Source: an uncultured Eubacteriales bacterium
Lineage (GTDB): Bacteria > Bacillota > Clostridia > Oscillospirales > Oscillospiraceae
Length of the DNA stretch: 54,303 nt
Reading direction: 5' to 3'
NCBI GenBank assembly: GCA_902477055.1
Contig: CABSFY010000001.1
Location: 1-54,303, forward strand
Part shown: in pieces, positions 16,075 to 24,296 of the stretch
How the letters are laid out: every line of letters starts with the position of its first letter
Position numbering within the stretch: the stretch's first letter is position 1
Notes under the pieces: generated by a model
Seen by the model: only the letters and a program-made list of their open reading frames with translations
Told to the model about the DNA's origin: nothing
The model's database searches: none
Position numbers and translations under genes: made by a program

Positions 16075-16368
16075 TTACAGACGAATCCGGCCGCCGATGA
16101 GTCTGCCGGTAGCGGCAAGACGCTCAGCGTCGCGGCCTCTGGGCTCCAGAACGCCATGTGCGCCGAGGACCATGAGGATGGCGAGGTAGGTATCCCAGCC
16201 AAGGGGAGCAGCGCCGCGCTCCATCTCGGAGATCTTCTGGCGGCTCTTGCCAACGGCTTCGCCAAGCTCAGCCTGGGACATTCTCATCTTCTTGCGGTAT
16301 GCGGGAAGATCCTGCACCAAGGATTCGATCAGTTCCTTCTGCTGTTCTGTCTGTACAAACTGCGGCAT
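16075..16368 (-). CDS. Small XRE-family HTH regulator
   Basis: A 97-residue protein with one HTH_3/Cro domain (about 20-75): YRKKMRMSQAELGEAVGKSRQKISEMERG is a clear helix-turn-helix, with the recognition helix at SRQKISEMERG. Target genes are unknown. The ribosome site is weak (AGGTCG). The message has an unusually stable hairpin at its very 5' end (16409-16462) downstream of a good promoter, which might make expression conditional. The gene stands alone between ribokinase and a zinc-ribbon membrane protein. Confidence 0.8.
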   Translation of the reverse strand: MPQFVQTEQQKELIESLVQDLPAYRKKMRMSQAELGEAVGKSRQKISEMERGAAPLGWDTYLAILMVLGAHGVLEPRGRDAERLAATGRLIGGRIRL

Positions 16369-16408
16369 TTTTTTCGACCTGCTTTCTTTAAATTTTTGAG
16401 GGGATAGG

Positions 16409-16462
16409 GGTTGCAGGAGCGCCGAGGATCACGCGGGGCTACGCGTATCCAGCTCCTACAAG
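16409..16462 (-). promoter_or_regulatory. Long nested hairpin at the 5' end of the XRE message
   Basis: Read on the plus strand, TTGCAGGAGC pairs with GCTCCTACAA, and inside them GGATCACGCG pairs with CGCGTATCC; together about 18 pairs with two small bulges. It begins a few bases after the predicted transcription start. Confidence 0.55.
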
Positions 16463-16465
16463 GTA

Positions 16466-16494
16466 AGTATACCATGCTTCTTGTTTTTTGTAAA
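16466..16494 (-). promoter_or_regulatory. Promoter of the XRE gene
   Basis: Read leftward, TTTACA (16494-16489) and TATACT (16471-16466) with a 17-bp spacer. Confidence 0.7.
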
Positions 16495-16532
16495 CTGTTT
16501 TTGTGAAAATATTTTTACCGAATCGAAAAATA

Positions 16533-17297
16533 TTACCGGACATGACGCCAGACGCAAAGCGCGGCAACCGCGGAGATAGCGGCCAGGGCTAAAACGGCGA
16601 GCGTCCAGAGCAGCGCTGCAACCCAACAGGGCATACCGCACGGCTCCTCCGGGCCAGAATCGTCCGCTTCGCAGTCCTCGCCGTCCTCCGGCGCGAAGCC
16701 GGTCGTTTCCTGCGGTTCGAGCGGCAGCGTGTCGTCCGGGTCAAAGCAAAATACCGGCGGGCATTGCGTTACAGCACCGTCCGGCTGCGCCGTCACAGTA
16801 TCCGGAATCGACGGCTCACGCAGCGGCCTGCCGCAGTGCGGACATTTCTCCGCAGTGGGCGGATTTGGCAGTCCGCAGAGGCAGCGCATCCACCCGGCTT
16901 CCTCCGGCACGACCAGCCGGTGCTCCGGCTGCCGGCTCCAGCGCAGGCTGCCGGAAAATGCGACGGCCTCCACCGTGATTGTCAGCGCGGCGGGGCGGAC
17001 CGAACCGAGAGGGAGCAGACGCTTCTCGCCGAACACTGCGCCGGGTGCTGCCGCGAGGCCGGTGAGCAGCTCCGTTCTCCGGCAGCACACCGCGCCCGCC
17101 GCGTCCGTGCCGGTCAGCGTCAGCCGCAGGCGTTCGACCGCCCACGCGCCGCGATTGACCAACCGCGCCTGCGCAAACACCGCGCCGGTCCGCCGGTCCA
17201 CGCTCAGACAGGCGCAGTGGACGTACACCGGACACTCCGGCTGAAACAATTCCTGCCGCTGCGGCGCGGTCCGCTCAAAACGCTCGGTCGGAAGCAT
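16533..17297 (-). CDS. Membrane-anchored zinc-ribbon protein, function unknown
   Basis: A 254-residue protein I do not recognise by family. It has a beta-rich N-terminal domain (about 20-140), a short zinc ribbon CLCGLPN..CPHCGRPL (about 145-165), an acidic Pro-rich linker, and a single C-terminal hydrophobic segment (about 228-250) ending in a basic tail. This makes it a tail-anchored, cytoplasm-facing protein. The N-terminal domain, with SVDRRTGAVFAQARLVNRG, resembles the repeated descriptive strands of bacterial cell-surface adapter proteins but I cannot place it. The ATG at 17297 is chosen for its AAAGGAG site. Confidence 0.6.
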   Translation of the reverse strand: MLPTERFERTAPQRQELFQPECPVYVHCACLSVDRRTGAVFAQARLVNRGAWAVERLRLTLTGTDAAGAVCCRRTELLTGLAAAPGAVFGEKRLLPLGSVRPAALTITVEAVAFSGSLRWSRQPEHRLVVPEEAGWMRCLCGLPNPPTAEKCPHCGRPLREPSIPDTVTAQPDGAVTQCPPVFCFDPDDTLPLEPQETTGFAPEDGEDCEADDSGPEEPCGMPCWVAALLWTLAVLALAAISAVAALCVWRHVR

Positions 17298-17351
17298 AGC
17301 GTTCTCCTTTATCAAAAAAATGAAATTCAGACGATCAAAAGGTTTCCGAAT

Positions 17352-17477
17352 TGTCATTGCGAGGAGCGAAGCGACGTGGCAATCTTGCGCAGAATGTTCC
17401 GAATTCGCCGAAATCTTGCAGAATTTTGAAATTATTCTGCGAGATTGCCACGGCCCTTTCAGGGCCTCGCAATGACA
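17352..17477. repeat. MITE-like palindromic repeat, copy C
   Basis: 126 bp bounded by TGTCATTGCGAGG and CCTCGCAATGACA as in copy B. The interior carries a shared AATTCGCCGAAATCTTGCAG segment in the reverse orientation. Lies between two leftward genes, 20 bp after the SLH gene's stop. Confidence 0.85.
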
Positions 17478-17498
17478 TGACGGGGGCTTTTACAGGAT

Positions 17499-19787
17499 TT
17501 AGTTCTGCTGCGCCAGCCAGAAGGCGAGGATTTTTGCAATTTCCGCTCTGGTGGCGGTGCCGGTCGGGTCCAGCTCCGTGGCGCTCTTGCCGTTGATGAT
17601 GCCCGCGCCGACGGCCCAGCGCAGCGGGGTGACGGCATAGGCGGAGATATCGGACGCGTCATGGAAGGGGCTCACGTCGCCGGTGGCTTCGGGCTGCCCG
17701 GCGAAGCGGTAGAGCATGGCGGCGGCCTGTTCGCGGGTCACGTTGTCCTCCGGGCGGAAGGTCGTCGCGCTTGTGCCGGTGACGACGCCGGTATCATAGG
17801 CCCACGCGATGGCATCGGAGTACCACTGGCCCGCAGGAACGTCCGTGAAGGGGTGGCCGTGCTGCGCCGTGTTGCCGCTGACGCGGTAGAGGATTGTGGC
17901 CAGCATGGCGCGGGTGAGATGATCCTCCGGGGCAAACGAGGTGGGCGACACGCCGTTCATCAGGCCATTGGATACCATGTAATCGACCGGTTCGTGATAC
18001 CATGCGTTCTGCCCGAGGTCGGCGTAGACTGCGCTGGAGCAGGCGAGCTTTGCGATGGGTTCGGTTTTCGTCGCGCCGCAGAGCGTGCAGGTGAAGAACG
18101 TTTCGCCCTCGGCCTTGCAGGTCGGCTGCTTCGTGATCGTTCCGGCATCAAAGACGTGTTCGCCGTTTTTCGGAACGGCTTCCGTTTTCGTCGCGCCGCA
18201 GCGGGTGCAGGCGTAGGTCTTTACGCCCTCATTCGTGCAGTTCGGCTGCGTCGTGACGGTCCCGGCATCGTAGGAATGCTCGTCGTTTTTCGGGAGGGGC
18301 ACGGGGAAGCGGAAGGTCCCATAGGTCGTGTCGTTCCAGGTATAAACGGCGCTGCCCTCGGCGTTACAGGTGGCCGGGGTTTCGACGGCGTAGGTGTAGT
18401 TCTCCGTATCCAGCTTCGGGAGGGTTACGGAAACGATATCGCTGCATTTGGAGCAGACACCGGTCAGTGTACCCTCGGCGGAAACGGTCGGCTCCTGCGT
18501 CACGGCATAGGTGTAGCTGTGGTCGCAGCCGGAAAGCAGCCGCCATGTGGAGTTGACCACCTGCACACGGTCTGCACCGTAGCTTTCGGCGTTGCCGGTG
18601 ATGGCGGTACGCTGGCCGGGGAACACGTCCTCGGAGGAAACGACGACGGGGAAGGCAACGAAGTAGCGCTGCGCCTTGGCCTCGGAGTTAAAGTAATTGC
18701 CTTCCTCCAGATATGCGGGATCCCAGCTGCCGTGCAGCTTTTTCATTGCGGCGGCGGATTCGGCGACGGTCTTGCCTTCCATCATGGACGACCAGAAGGT
18801 TTCCTCGTAGGCATAGTCGCCGACGAAGGTGACGGACTGCGAGTAGCCGTAGACCGTTTCAACGCCCTTTGCGCGCAGCGGGGTGCAGATGCCCTCCGTC
18901 GCCATGCCGAGGCAGATGGGCATCCAGAGCATACTGTGCGGCGCGTGCTTCTCCATATGGTTGGCGATGACCGTGCCGTCCACAAGATAGTATGTAGTGC
19001 CGCTGCTTCGTTGGGTCGCTGCATGATAGTAGGTCCGACCATCCTTTCCGGTAACTCTTTCCTTATCTGCCGCGGTCAGACCAGTACCGGTCGTGAGGGT
19101 AAGGTAGGAGGTGTTCGCGCCGGTCACGCAGTCCGCGACATACTGACCGTAGGGGTCGCGGTAGTCGGTATCTTTCTCGTAGTCTGTTTCACCGTGGGAG
19201 TCGAAGATGACGACTGCGCCGTCGGACACGGCCTTGGCGACATTGTTGATATTTGCGTTCGTGCCGGAATAGAGCGTGTACGTGCCGCCGGTGGCCTTGG
19301 CGATGCGCTGCCCCTCGGTCTTGTACTGGTTGGTGAAGGAGCTGTCCCGGCCATACCACGGGCCAATGACGTAGACGTTTTTTCCGGTCGAGGTGCCGCC
19401 GCGGGATGCGTAGGAAACGGTTTCGGTCACGTCCTCGGTCGGCTCACCGGTTGCTCCGGCTGCGATTCTGGCGCGGAGAGAGGGAGAATAGCCCTGCGGT
19501 TCGCCGTTGGCATCCTCCCAGAAGAACATGGCGTTCGTGCCGTTGTAGGTGCAGGAGCCTTCGGTGTAGTCATCGGAGGCCATGACGATCTCGGCGATAT
19601 CGCCGGAGAGCGCCGCGTAGTCCGCAGTGGTCAGCGCGTTGCCGGCAGTACGCGTCTTGCGCAGATGCTTTGCCTCGTAGACCTCAATCTGCGCCCATAC
19701 ATCTTCCGCCTCTGCCGCTCCGGCAAAGCCGGTCAACAGCGACAGCAGCATGGAAGCTGCCAGTAGAATTACAAGAAAACGCTTCAT
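17499..19787 (-). CDS. Secreted SLH-domain protein with a caspase-fold (C25-like) peptidase domain
   Basis: A 762-residue exported protein. Residues 1-24 form a signal peptide (MKRFLVILLAASMLLSLLTG). Residues ~135-400 resemble the clan CD cysteine peptidases: VVIFDSHGE with H198 and MLWMPICLGMATEG with C292 match the expected His and Cys (C301 is an alternative). Residues ~415-580 are three short repeats, each with paired cysteines and a Glu/Thr-rich ending, of the kind found in bacterial surface proteins. The last ~180 residues are three SLH repeats that hold the protein to the cell-wall polymer. It is probably an outward-facing peptidase. A TAAAGGAG site precedes the ATG; nothing nearby indicates the substrate. 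Confidence 0.78.
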   Translation of the reverse strand: MKRFLVILLAASMLLSLLTGFAGAAEAEDVWAQIEVYEAKHLRKTRTAGNALTTADYAALSGDIAEIVMASDDYTEGSCTYNGTNAMFFWEDANGEPQGYSPSLRARIAAGATGEPTEDVTETVSYASRGGTSTGKNVYVIGPWYGRDSSFTNQYKTEGQRIAKATGGTYTLYSGTNANINNVAKAVSDGAVVIFDSHGETDYEKDTDYRDPYGQYVADCVTGANTSYLTLTTGTGLTAADKERVTGKDGRTYYHAATQRSSGTTYYLVDGTVIANHMEKHAPHSMLWMPICLGMATEGICTPLRAKGVETVYGYSQSVTFVGDYAYEETFWSSMMEGKTVAESAAAMKKLHGSWDPAYLEEGNYFNSEAKAQRYFVAFPVVVSSEDVFPGQRTAITGNAESYGADRVQVVNSTWRLLSGCDHSYTYAVTQEPTVSAEGTLTGVCSKCSDIVSVTLPKLDTENYTYAVETPATCNAEGSAVYTWNDTTYGTFRFPVPLPKNDEHSYDAGTVTTQPNCTNEGVKTYACTRCGATKTEAVPKNGEHVFDAGTITKQPTCKAEGETFFTCTLCGATKTEPIAKLACSSAVYADLGQNAWYHEPVDYMVSNGLMNGVSPTSFAPEDHLTRAMLATILYRVSGNTAQHGHPFTDVPAGQWYSDAIAWAYDTGVVTGTSATTFRPEDNVTREQAAAMLYRFAGQPEATGDVSPFHDASDISAYAVTPLRWAVGAGIINGKSATELDPTGTATRAEIAKILAFWLAQQN

Positions 19788-19800
19788 ATCGGTAACTCCT

Positions 19801-20334
19801 TTATAGTTTTAGCTTTGTTCGAAGCTTGGCGTGGTAAAAAACCTCCAGCCGGTCGATGAGCAGATCGTAGATCACGAAGGTGACGTTTGCCAGCAGCACC
19901 AGCGCCGCGAGCATCCACTTTCCCGTGTCGGCAAACTCCTGCACCAGCGCGGAGAGCTTGAACACAAACAGCATCAGCCCGTAGGCAGCGAAAATCGCTG
20001 CATTGACGTAGACCAGCTTGCAGACCCAGCGCAAAGCGGCGCTGCGCAGATGGCCGAAGCGGTGGCGCAGCATGGGGTAATAGCCGAAAAAGATAAATAA
20101 AATGGCACATTCCTTATCCGGCGCAAGCAGTACGCTCAGCGCCGCTACCGCCAGAAACCACAGCAGTCCCCAGCGATTGCCGCACTCGGCGTAGACCGGG
20201 ATCAGCACCAGTGAGGCCAGCACCGGACAGGCAATCGACGCGAAGGGAACCGTCCCGCCGAGGAACATCAGCGACACGGCCAGCGCCGCCAGCACGCCGC
20301 ACAGCGCTATGCGGCGGGTGTTAGTTCTTCTCAT
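19801..20334 (-). CDS. Integral membrane protein of unknown function
   Basis: A 177-residue protein with about five hydrophobic segments and a basic C terminus. The ATG at 20334 lies within the end of the nicotinate phosphoribosyltransferase gene (14-bp overlap), so it is translated as part of that operon. The upstream part of its frame is the antisense-like shadow of the phosphoribosyltransferase gene and was not used. Energy-coupling S-components (ThiT, NiaX-type) have this size and topology, and a niacin or thiamin-type carrier next to pncB would make sense, but no conserved motif proves it. Confidence 0.6.
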   Translation of the reverse strand: MRRTNTRRIALCGVLAALAVSLMFLGGTVPFASIACPVLASLVLIPVYAECGNRWGLLWFLAVAALSVLLAPDKECAILFIFFGYYPMLRHRFGHLRSAALRWVCKLVYVNAAIFAAYGLMLFVFKLSALVQEFADTGKWMLAALVLLANVTFVIYDLLIDRLEVFYHAKLRTKLKL

Positions 20335-21790
20335 TTTTGCCTCCGGAGCCGCGCTTGAGCAGGGCATACTTGATGTCCCAGAGCTTCTGCGACAGATCGA
20401 CGTAGTACGTATGCGGGTTATCAAAGCGCTTGACCTCGTCCCAGAGCGTATCGACCTGTTCGCGGCAGTAGGTGCGAATCTCCTCCAGCGTCGGCAGCGT
20501 GTAAACCAGCTCGCCGCTCCGGAAAATCGGCACCTGAAGCTCCCGCGCGGTGAAATTATAGACCGTTTTCTGCTTCCATGTGGCCTCCGGGTCGAAGATC
20601 GTCAGATCCCGGCTGTCGTCCACCGTTTCGTCGTAGACGCACATATAGTCCGCAATTGCCTTGCCGGTGTCGTTGCCGTAGAGGCGGTAGAGCTTCTTGA
20701 AGTGGGGATTTGTGATTTTTCCGACGTTTTCGGAGATTTTGATCTTCGGCTCGACCGTCCCGTCCTCATGCTCGACGGCGACGAGCTTGTATACGCCGCC
20801 GAATACCGGCTCGGAACGCGCGGTAATGAGCCGTTCGCCCACGCCGAACATATCAATCTTTGCGCCCTGCCGCAGGACATCCTGAATAAGATACTCGTCC
20901 AGCGCGTTGGAAACGGAAATTCTGCACTCCGTCCAGCCGGCCTCGTCGAGCATTTTCCGCGCCTTCTGTGTCAGATACGCCATGTCGCCGGAGTCCAGCC
21001 GGATGCCGCATTTCTTGATGCCGAGGGGCTTGAGGACCTCGTTAAAGGCGCGGATGGCGTTCGGAACACCGCTTTTCAGGGTGTTATAGGTGTCAACCAG
21101 CAGGGTTGCGTTGTGCGGATAGATCTTGCAGTAGGCGAGGAAGGCCTCAAACTCGCTGTCGAACATCTGCACCCACGAATGGGCCATCGTGCCGCCTGCG
21201 GGAACGCCGTAGAGCTGGTCGGAGATGGTGCAGGCCGTGCCGTTGCAGCCGCCGATGTAGGCCGCGCGCGCGCCGAGGATTGCACCCTGCGCACCCTGCG
21301 CCCGCCGCGAGCCGAATTCCAGCACCGTCCGACCCTCCGCTGCGCGGACGACGCGGTTTGCCTTCGTTGCGATCAGGCTTTGGTGATTGAGCACCAGAAG
21401 GATATAGGTTTCGACAAGCTGCGCCTCGATCGCCGGAGCGCGGACCGTCAGCAGCGGCTCCTTGGGGAACACCGGCGTTCCCTCCGGCACAGCGTAAATA
21501 TCACCCGTAAAGTGGAAATCGCGGAGGTAGGCCAGAAATTCCTCGCTGAACTGCTTGCGCCCGCGCAGATAGGCGATGTCGTCCTCGCTGAAATGCAGGT
21601 CCTGAATATACGAGATCACCTGCTCCAGTCCGGCTGCGATCGCAAAGCCGCCGCCGTCGGGGACGGAACGGAAAAAGACATCGAAATAGCAAATGCGATC
21701 CTTCATGCCGTTGCTGAAATAGCCGTTGCCCATGGTCAGCTCATAGAAATCACAGAGCATAGTCATGTTTAGGTGGTCGTCATGCAGCAT
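20321..21790 (-). CDS. pncB: Nicotinate phosphoribosyltransferase
   Basis: A 489-residue enzyme of NAD salvage, converting nicotinate and PRPP to nicotinate mononucleotide. Typical segments are MTMLCDFYELTMGNGYF near the start, EFGSRRAQG (about 155-163) and LDSGDMAYLTQKARKML (about 270-286), the PRPP/phosphate site. The ATG at 21790 is chosen: GAGGTG lies 8 nt upstream, whereas the earlier ATG overlaps that site. Together with the sirtuin (23569) and a small membrane protein downstream, it indicates NAD turnover is active near here. The first gene of a two-gene leftward unit. Confidence 0.9.
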   Translation of the reverse strand: MLHDDHLNMTMLCDFYELTMGNGYFSNGMKDRICYFDVFFRSVPDGGGFAIAAGLEQVISYIQDLHFSEDDIAYLRGRKQFSEEFLAYLRDFHFTGDIYAVPEGTPVFPKEPLLTVRAPAIEAQLVETYILLVLNHQSLIATKANRVVRAAEGRTVLEFGSRRAQGAQGAILGARAAYIGGCNGTACTISDQLYGVPAGGTMAHSWVQMFDSEFEAFLAYCKIYPHNATLLVDTYNTLKSGVPNAIRAFNEVLKPLGIKKCGIRLDSGDMAYLTQKARKMLDEAGWTECRISVSNALDEYLIQDVLRQGAKIDMFGVGERLITARSEPVFGGVYKLVAVEHEDGTVEPKIKISENVGKITNPHFKKLYRLYGNDTGKAIADYMCVYDETVDDSRDLTIFDPEATWKQKTVYNFTARELQVPIFRSGELVYTLPTLEEIRTYCREQVDTLWDEVKRFDNPHTYYVDLSQKLWDIKYALLKRGSGGKNEKN

Positions 21791-21880
21791 AGTTGCACAC
21801 CTCATTCGGTAAATTTTTCTCTATTATAATCTATTTTCCCACGTTGTGCAATCCCTGCGGCAAAACTTTCTTTTTCGTCA

Positions 21881-21909
21881 TTGACCGGCGCGGCAAGGTT
21901 TGATATGAT
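21881..21909 (+). promoter_or_regulatory. Promoter of the thioesterase/rimM/trmD operon
   Basis: TTGACC (21881-21886) and TATGAT (21904-21909), 17-bp spacer. Confidence 0.7.
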
Positions 21910-21937
21910 AAAGAAAAACGCCAAGGAGGCTTTTCGT

Positions 21938-22321
21938 ATGATAGAAGTTGGTATCAAGGGGCAGGCGGAGGCGCTGGTCGAGCAGGAGGACACCGCGAAG
22001 ATCGTCGGCTCCGGCGATCTGCTGGTGTACGCCACACCGTGCATGGTCGCGCTGATGGAGGGGGCGGCTTATCAGTCCGTCGCGCCGTTTCTGGCCGAGG
22101 GTGAAAGCACGGTCGGCACACGCATGGATGTAAAGCATCTTTCTGCCACCCCGGTCGGCATGGAGGTCCGCGCCGAATCCGTGGTGACGGCGGTGGACGG
22201 CCGGAAGATCACCTTTGAAATTCACGCCTTCGACGAGGCGGGCGAGATCGGCAGCGCCGTCCATGAACGCGTCGTCATCCGTGCCGAGCGCTTCCTCGAA
22301 AAAACCTATGATAAACTGTAA
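21938..22321 (+). CDS. FlK-like hotdog-fold thioesterase
   Basis: A 127-residue hotdog-fold protein of the fluoroacetyl-CoA thioesterase (FlK)-like family. FlK uses Thr42, Glu50 and His76; here T33, E41 and H67 occur at exactly the same spacing (8 and 26 residues), in YATPCMVALMEGAA and DVKHLSATPVG. It probably hydrolyses a short acyl-CoA; a fluoroacetate role is not implied, as most relatives are of unknown substrate. The ATG at 21938 has AAGGAGG upstream. It begins an operon with rimM, trmD, sirtuin and trmO 16 bp upstream of rimM. Confidence 0.82.
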   Translation: MIEVGIKGQAEALVEQEDTAKIVGSGDLLVYATPCMVALMEGAAYQSVAPFLAEGESTVGTRMDVKHLSATPVGMEVRAESVVTAVDGRKITFEIHAFDEAGEIGSAVHERVVIRAERFLEKTYDKL

Positions 22322-22333
22322 ATTCGGAGAAAT

Positions 22334-22837
22334 ATGATGCAGAAGCAATTTTTAGAGGCTGGCGAGATTGTCAGCACCCACGGCATTCAAGGCGAGGTCA
22401 AGATTCTCCCTTGGGCCGACGGCCCGGAGTTCCTGCTGGACTTTGATACCTATTATGTTAAAGGAAAACCGCAGCGGGTCCTTTCCTCGCGCGTCCACAA
22501 GACCTGCGTGCTGGCAAAGCTCGAGGGCGTGGAAACGCCGGAGCAGGCAAGCCTTTTGCGCGGGCAGGTCATCTCCATCGACCGTTCGGCGGTTTCGCTC
22601 CCGGAGGGCAGCGTGTTTATCGCCGACCTCATCGGCTGCAAGGCCCTCGACGAGAACGATCAGGAGCTGGGGACCATCCGCGACGTGCTGACGATGCCCG
22701 CCAATGACGTTTATGTCGTCAGTGGTACAAAGCAGTATATGATCCCGGCGGTGAAGGAGTTCGTCCGCGAGATCAATGTCGCCGAGGGCTACGTCCGCGT
22801 CCATGTGATCGAGGGGATGGCGACTGATGCGGATTGA
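22334..22837 (+). CDS. rimM: Ribosome maturation factor RimM
   Basis: A 167-residue RimM, which assists 30S subunit maturation by binding ribosomal protein S19 through a PRC-barrel. The N-terminal barrel begins LEAGEIVSTHGIQGEVKILPW, and the C-terminal PRC part contains VFIADLIGCKALDENDQELGTI and MIPAVKEFVREINV, all typical. Its last 11 bp overlap trmD, the usual rimM-trmD pairing in Firmicutes. Either ATG 22334 or 22337 could be used. Confidence 0.95.
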   Translation: MMQKQFLEAGEIVSTHGIQGEVKILPWADGPEFLLDFDTYYVKGKPQRVLSSRVHKTCVLAKLEGVETPEQASLLRGQVISIDRSAVSLPEGSVFIADLIGCKALDENDQELGTIRDVLTMPANDVYVVSGTKQYMIPAVKEFVREINVAEGYVRVHVIEGMATDAD

Positions 22838-23609
22838 CATTCTGACGCTGTTTCCCGATACCGTCGGGGACATGATGAACGAATCCATCCTCGGCCGGGC
22901 GCAGGAGCGCGACATCATCCGCATCGAGGCGCATCAGATTCGCGACTACACCGCCAACCGGCAGAACCAGGTGGACGACTACCCCTACGGCGGCGGCCGC
23001 GGCGCGGTGATGCAGGCCGATCCGCTCTACCGTTGCTGGTGCCACGTCTGCGACGAGGCGGCCGCACCGGTGCATACGATCTATTTAACCCCCTGCGGCC
23101 ATGTGTTCACGCAGAACGACGCCAAGCGCCTGTCTAAGATGGACAATCTGGTGCTCGTCTGCGGCCACTATGAGGGTATCGACCAGCGCTTTATCGACGA
23201 ATGCGTGGACGAGGAGCTGTCCATCGGCGATTTTGTGCTGACCGGCGGCGAAATCCCGGCCATGGCGATTGCGGACGCGGTTTGCCGGCTCGTGCCGGGC
23301 GTGCTGTCCGATGCGGAGTGCTTCGAGGATGAGAGCCACTGGGACGGGCTGCTGGAATATCCGCAGTACAGCCGCCCCGCCGTTTGGCACGGCAGGGAAG
23401 TGCCGCCCATCCTGCTCTCCGGCGACCATGCAAAGGTCGCCCGCTGGCGCAGGAAGCAGTCTATCCTCCGCACCTTCCACCGCCGTCCCGATATGTTCCG
23501 CAGCCTGACGATCCCCAATAAAACCAAGGCCGAAAAGAAATTTTTAGCCGAGCTGGAGGAAGAGGACGATGCGTTCCGAAATCGAAACACTGAAAAGCTG
23601 GATCTATGA
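22827..23609 (+). CDS. trmD: tRNA (guanine-37-N1)-methyltransferase TrmD
   Basis: A 260-residue SPOUT methyltransferase that methylates G37 of tRNAs. It has the start MRIDILTLFPDTVGDMMNESI, the GGGRGAVMQ region, the trefoil-knot segment LVLVCGHYEGIDQRFID and IGDFVLTGGEIPAMA. It ends normally with a basic C-terminal helix. Overlaps rimM by 11 bp and the sirtuin gene by 41 bp, so the three genes are read from one message. Confidence 0.96.
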   Translation: MRIDILTLFPDTVGDMMNESILGRAQERDIIRIEAHQIRDYTANRQNQVDDYPYGGGRGAVMQADPLYRCWCHVCDEAAAPVHTIYLTPCGHVFTQNDAKRLSKMDNLVLVCGHYEGIDQRFIDECVDEELSIGDFVLTGGEIPAMAIADAVCRLVPGVLSDAECFEDESHWDGLLEYPQYSRPAVWHGREVPPILLSGDHAKVARWRRKQSILRTFHRRPDMFRSLTIPNKTKAEKKFLAELEEEDDAFRNRNTEKLDL

Positions 23610-24285
23610 TGCCCACACCGCCGTTTTCTTCGGCGGCGCTGGTGTATCAACCGAAAGCGGTATCCCGGATTTCCGGAGTGAGGATGGGCTATATCATCAA
23701 AAGTTTGACTATCCTCCGGAAACGATTATTTCACACAGCTTTTATGCACGCAATCCGTCGTATTTCTTCCGATTTTATCGGGAGAAGATGCTGCCGCTGG
23801 AGGCTGAGCCGAACGTGACGCATCGTGCTTTGGCACGGCTGGAGCAGGAGGGACATCTGGCGGCGGTGGTGACGCAGAACATCGACGGGCTGCATCAGAA
23901 GGCGGGCAGCAAGACCGTTTACGAGCTGCACGGCAGCGTCCTGCGCAACTACTGCACGCGCTGCGGGAAATTTTACCCCGCCGAGATTGTCCGCGACGCG
24001 AAGGACGTGCCGCTGTGCGACTGCGGCGGCATCATCAAGCCGGATGTGGTGCTTTACGAGGAGGCGCTGAACGAAAAAACGCTCACCGGGGCGATCGGTG
24101 CGATCCGCAGAGCCGATCTTTTGATCGTCGGCGGGACGAGCCTGACGGTCTATCCGGCGGCGGGCCTGCTGCGCTACTATCGCGGGCATCGGCTCGTGCT
24201 CATCAACCGCGACGAAACGCCCTACGACGACAGCGCCGACCTGGTGCTGCACTGCTCGCTCGGCGAGGTCTTTTCGCAGCTTTAA
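23569..24285 (+). CDS. cobB: NAD-dependent protein deacylase (sirtuin)
   Basis: A 238-residue sirtuin. The NAD site is GGAGVSTESGIPDFRS (about 22-37), followed by TQNIDGLHQKAG and ELHGS with the catalytic His; the zinc ribbon is CTRCGKFY and CDCGG. It removes acyl groups from lysines, consuming NAD. The start overlaps the end of trmD by 41 bp with a GGAGGAAGAGG site before the ATG, so it is clearly translated. A GGTSLTVYPA segment confirms the class U/bacterial type. Confidence 0.92.
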   Translation: MRSEIETLKSWIYDAHTAVFFGGAGVSTESGIPDFRSEDGLYHQKFDYPPETIISHSFYARNPSYFFRFYREKMLPLEAEPNVTHRALARLEQEGHLAAVVTQNIDGLHQKAGSKTVYELHGSVLRNYCTRCGKFYPAEIVRDAKDVPLCDCGGIIKPDVVLYEEALNEKTLTGAIGAIRRADLLIVGGTSLTVYPAAGLLRYYRGHRLVLINRDETPYDDSADLVLHCSLGEVFSQL

Positions 24286-24296
24286 GGGAGGGACCC

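Noticed and set aside
15013..16368. Ribokinase and XRE gene as a phage or toxin-antitoxin unit
   Set aside because: Separate terminators and no toxin-like neighbour.
17661..19766. 701-residue rightward frame opposite the SLH protein
   Set aside because: No motif; the leftward frame has a signal peptide, SLH repeats and a ribosome site.
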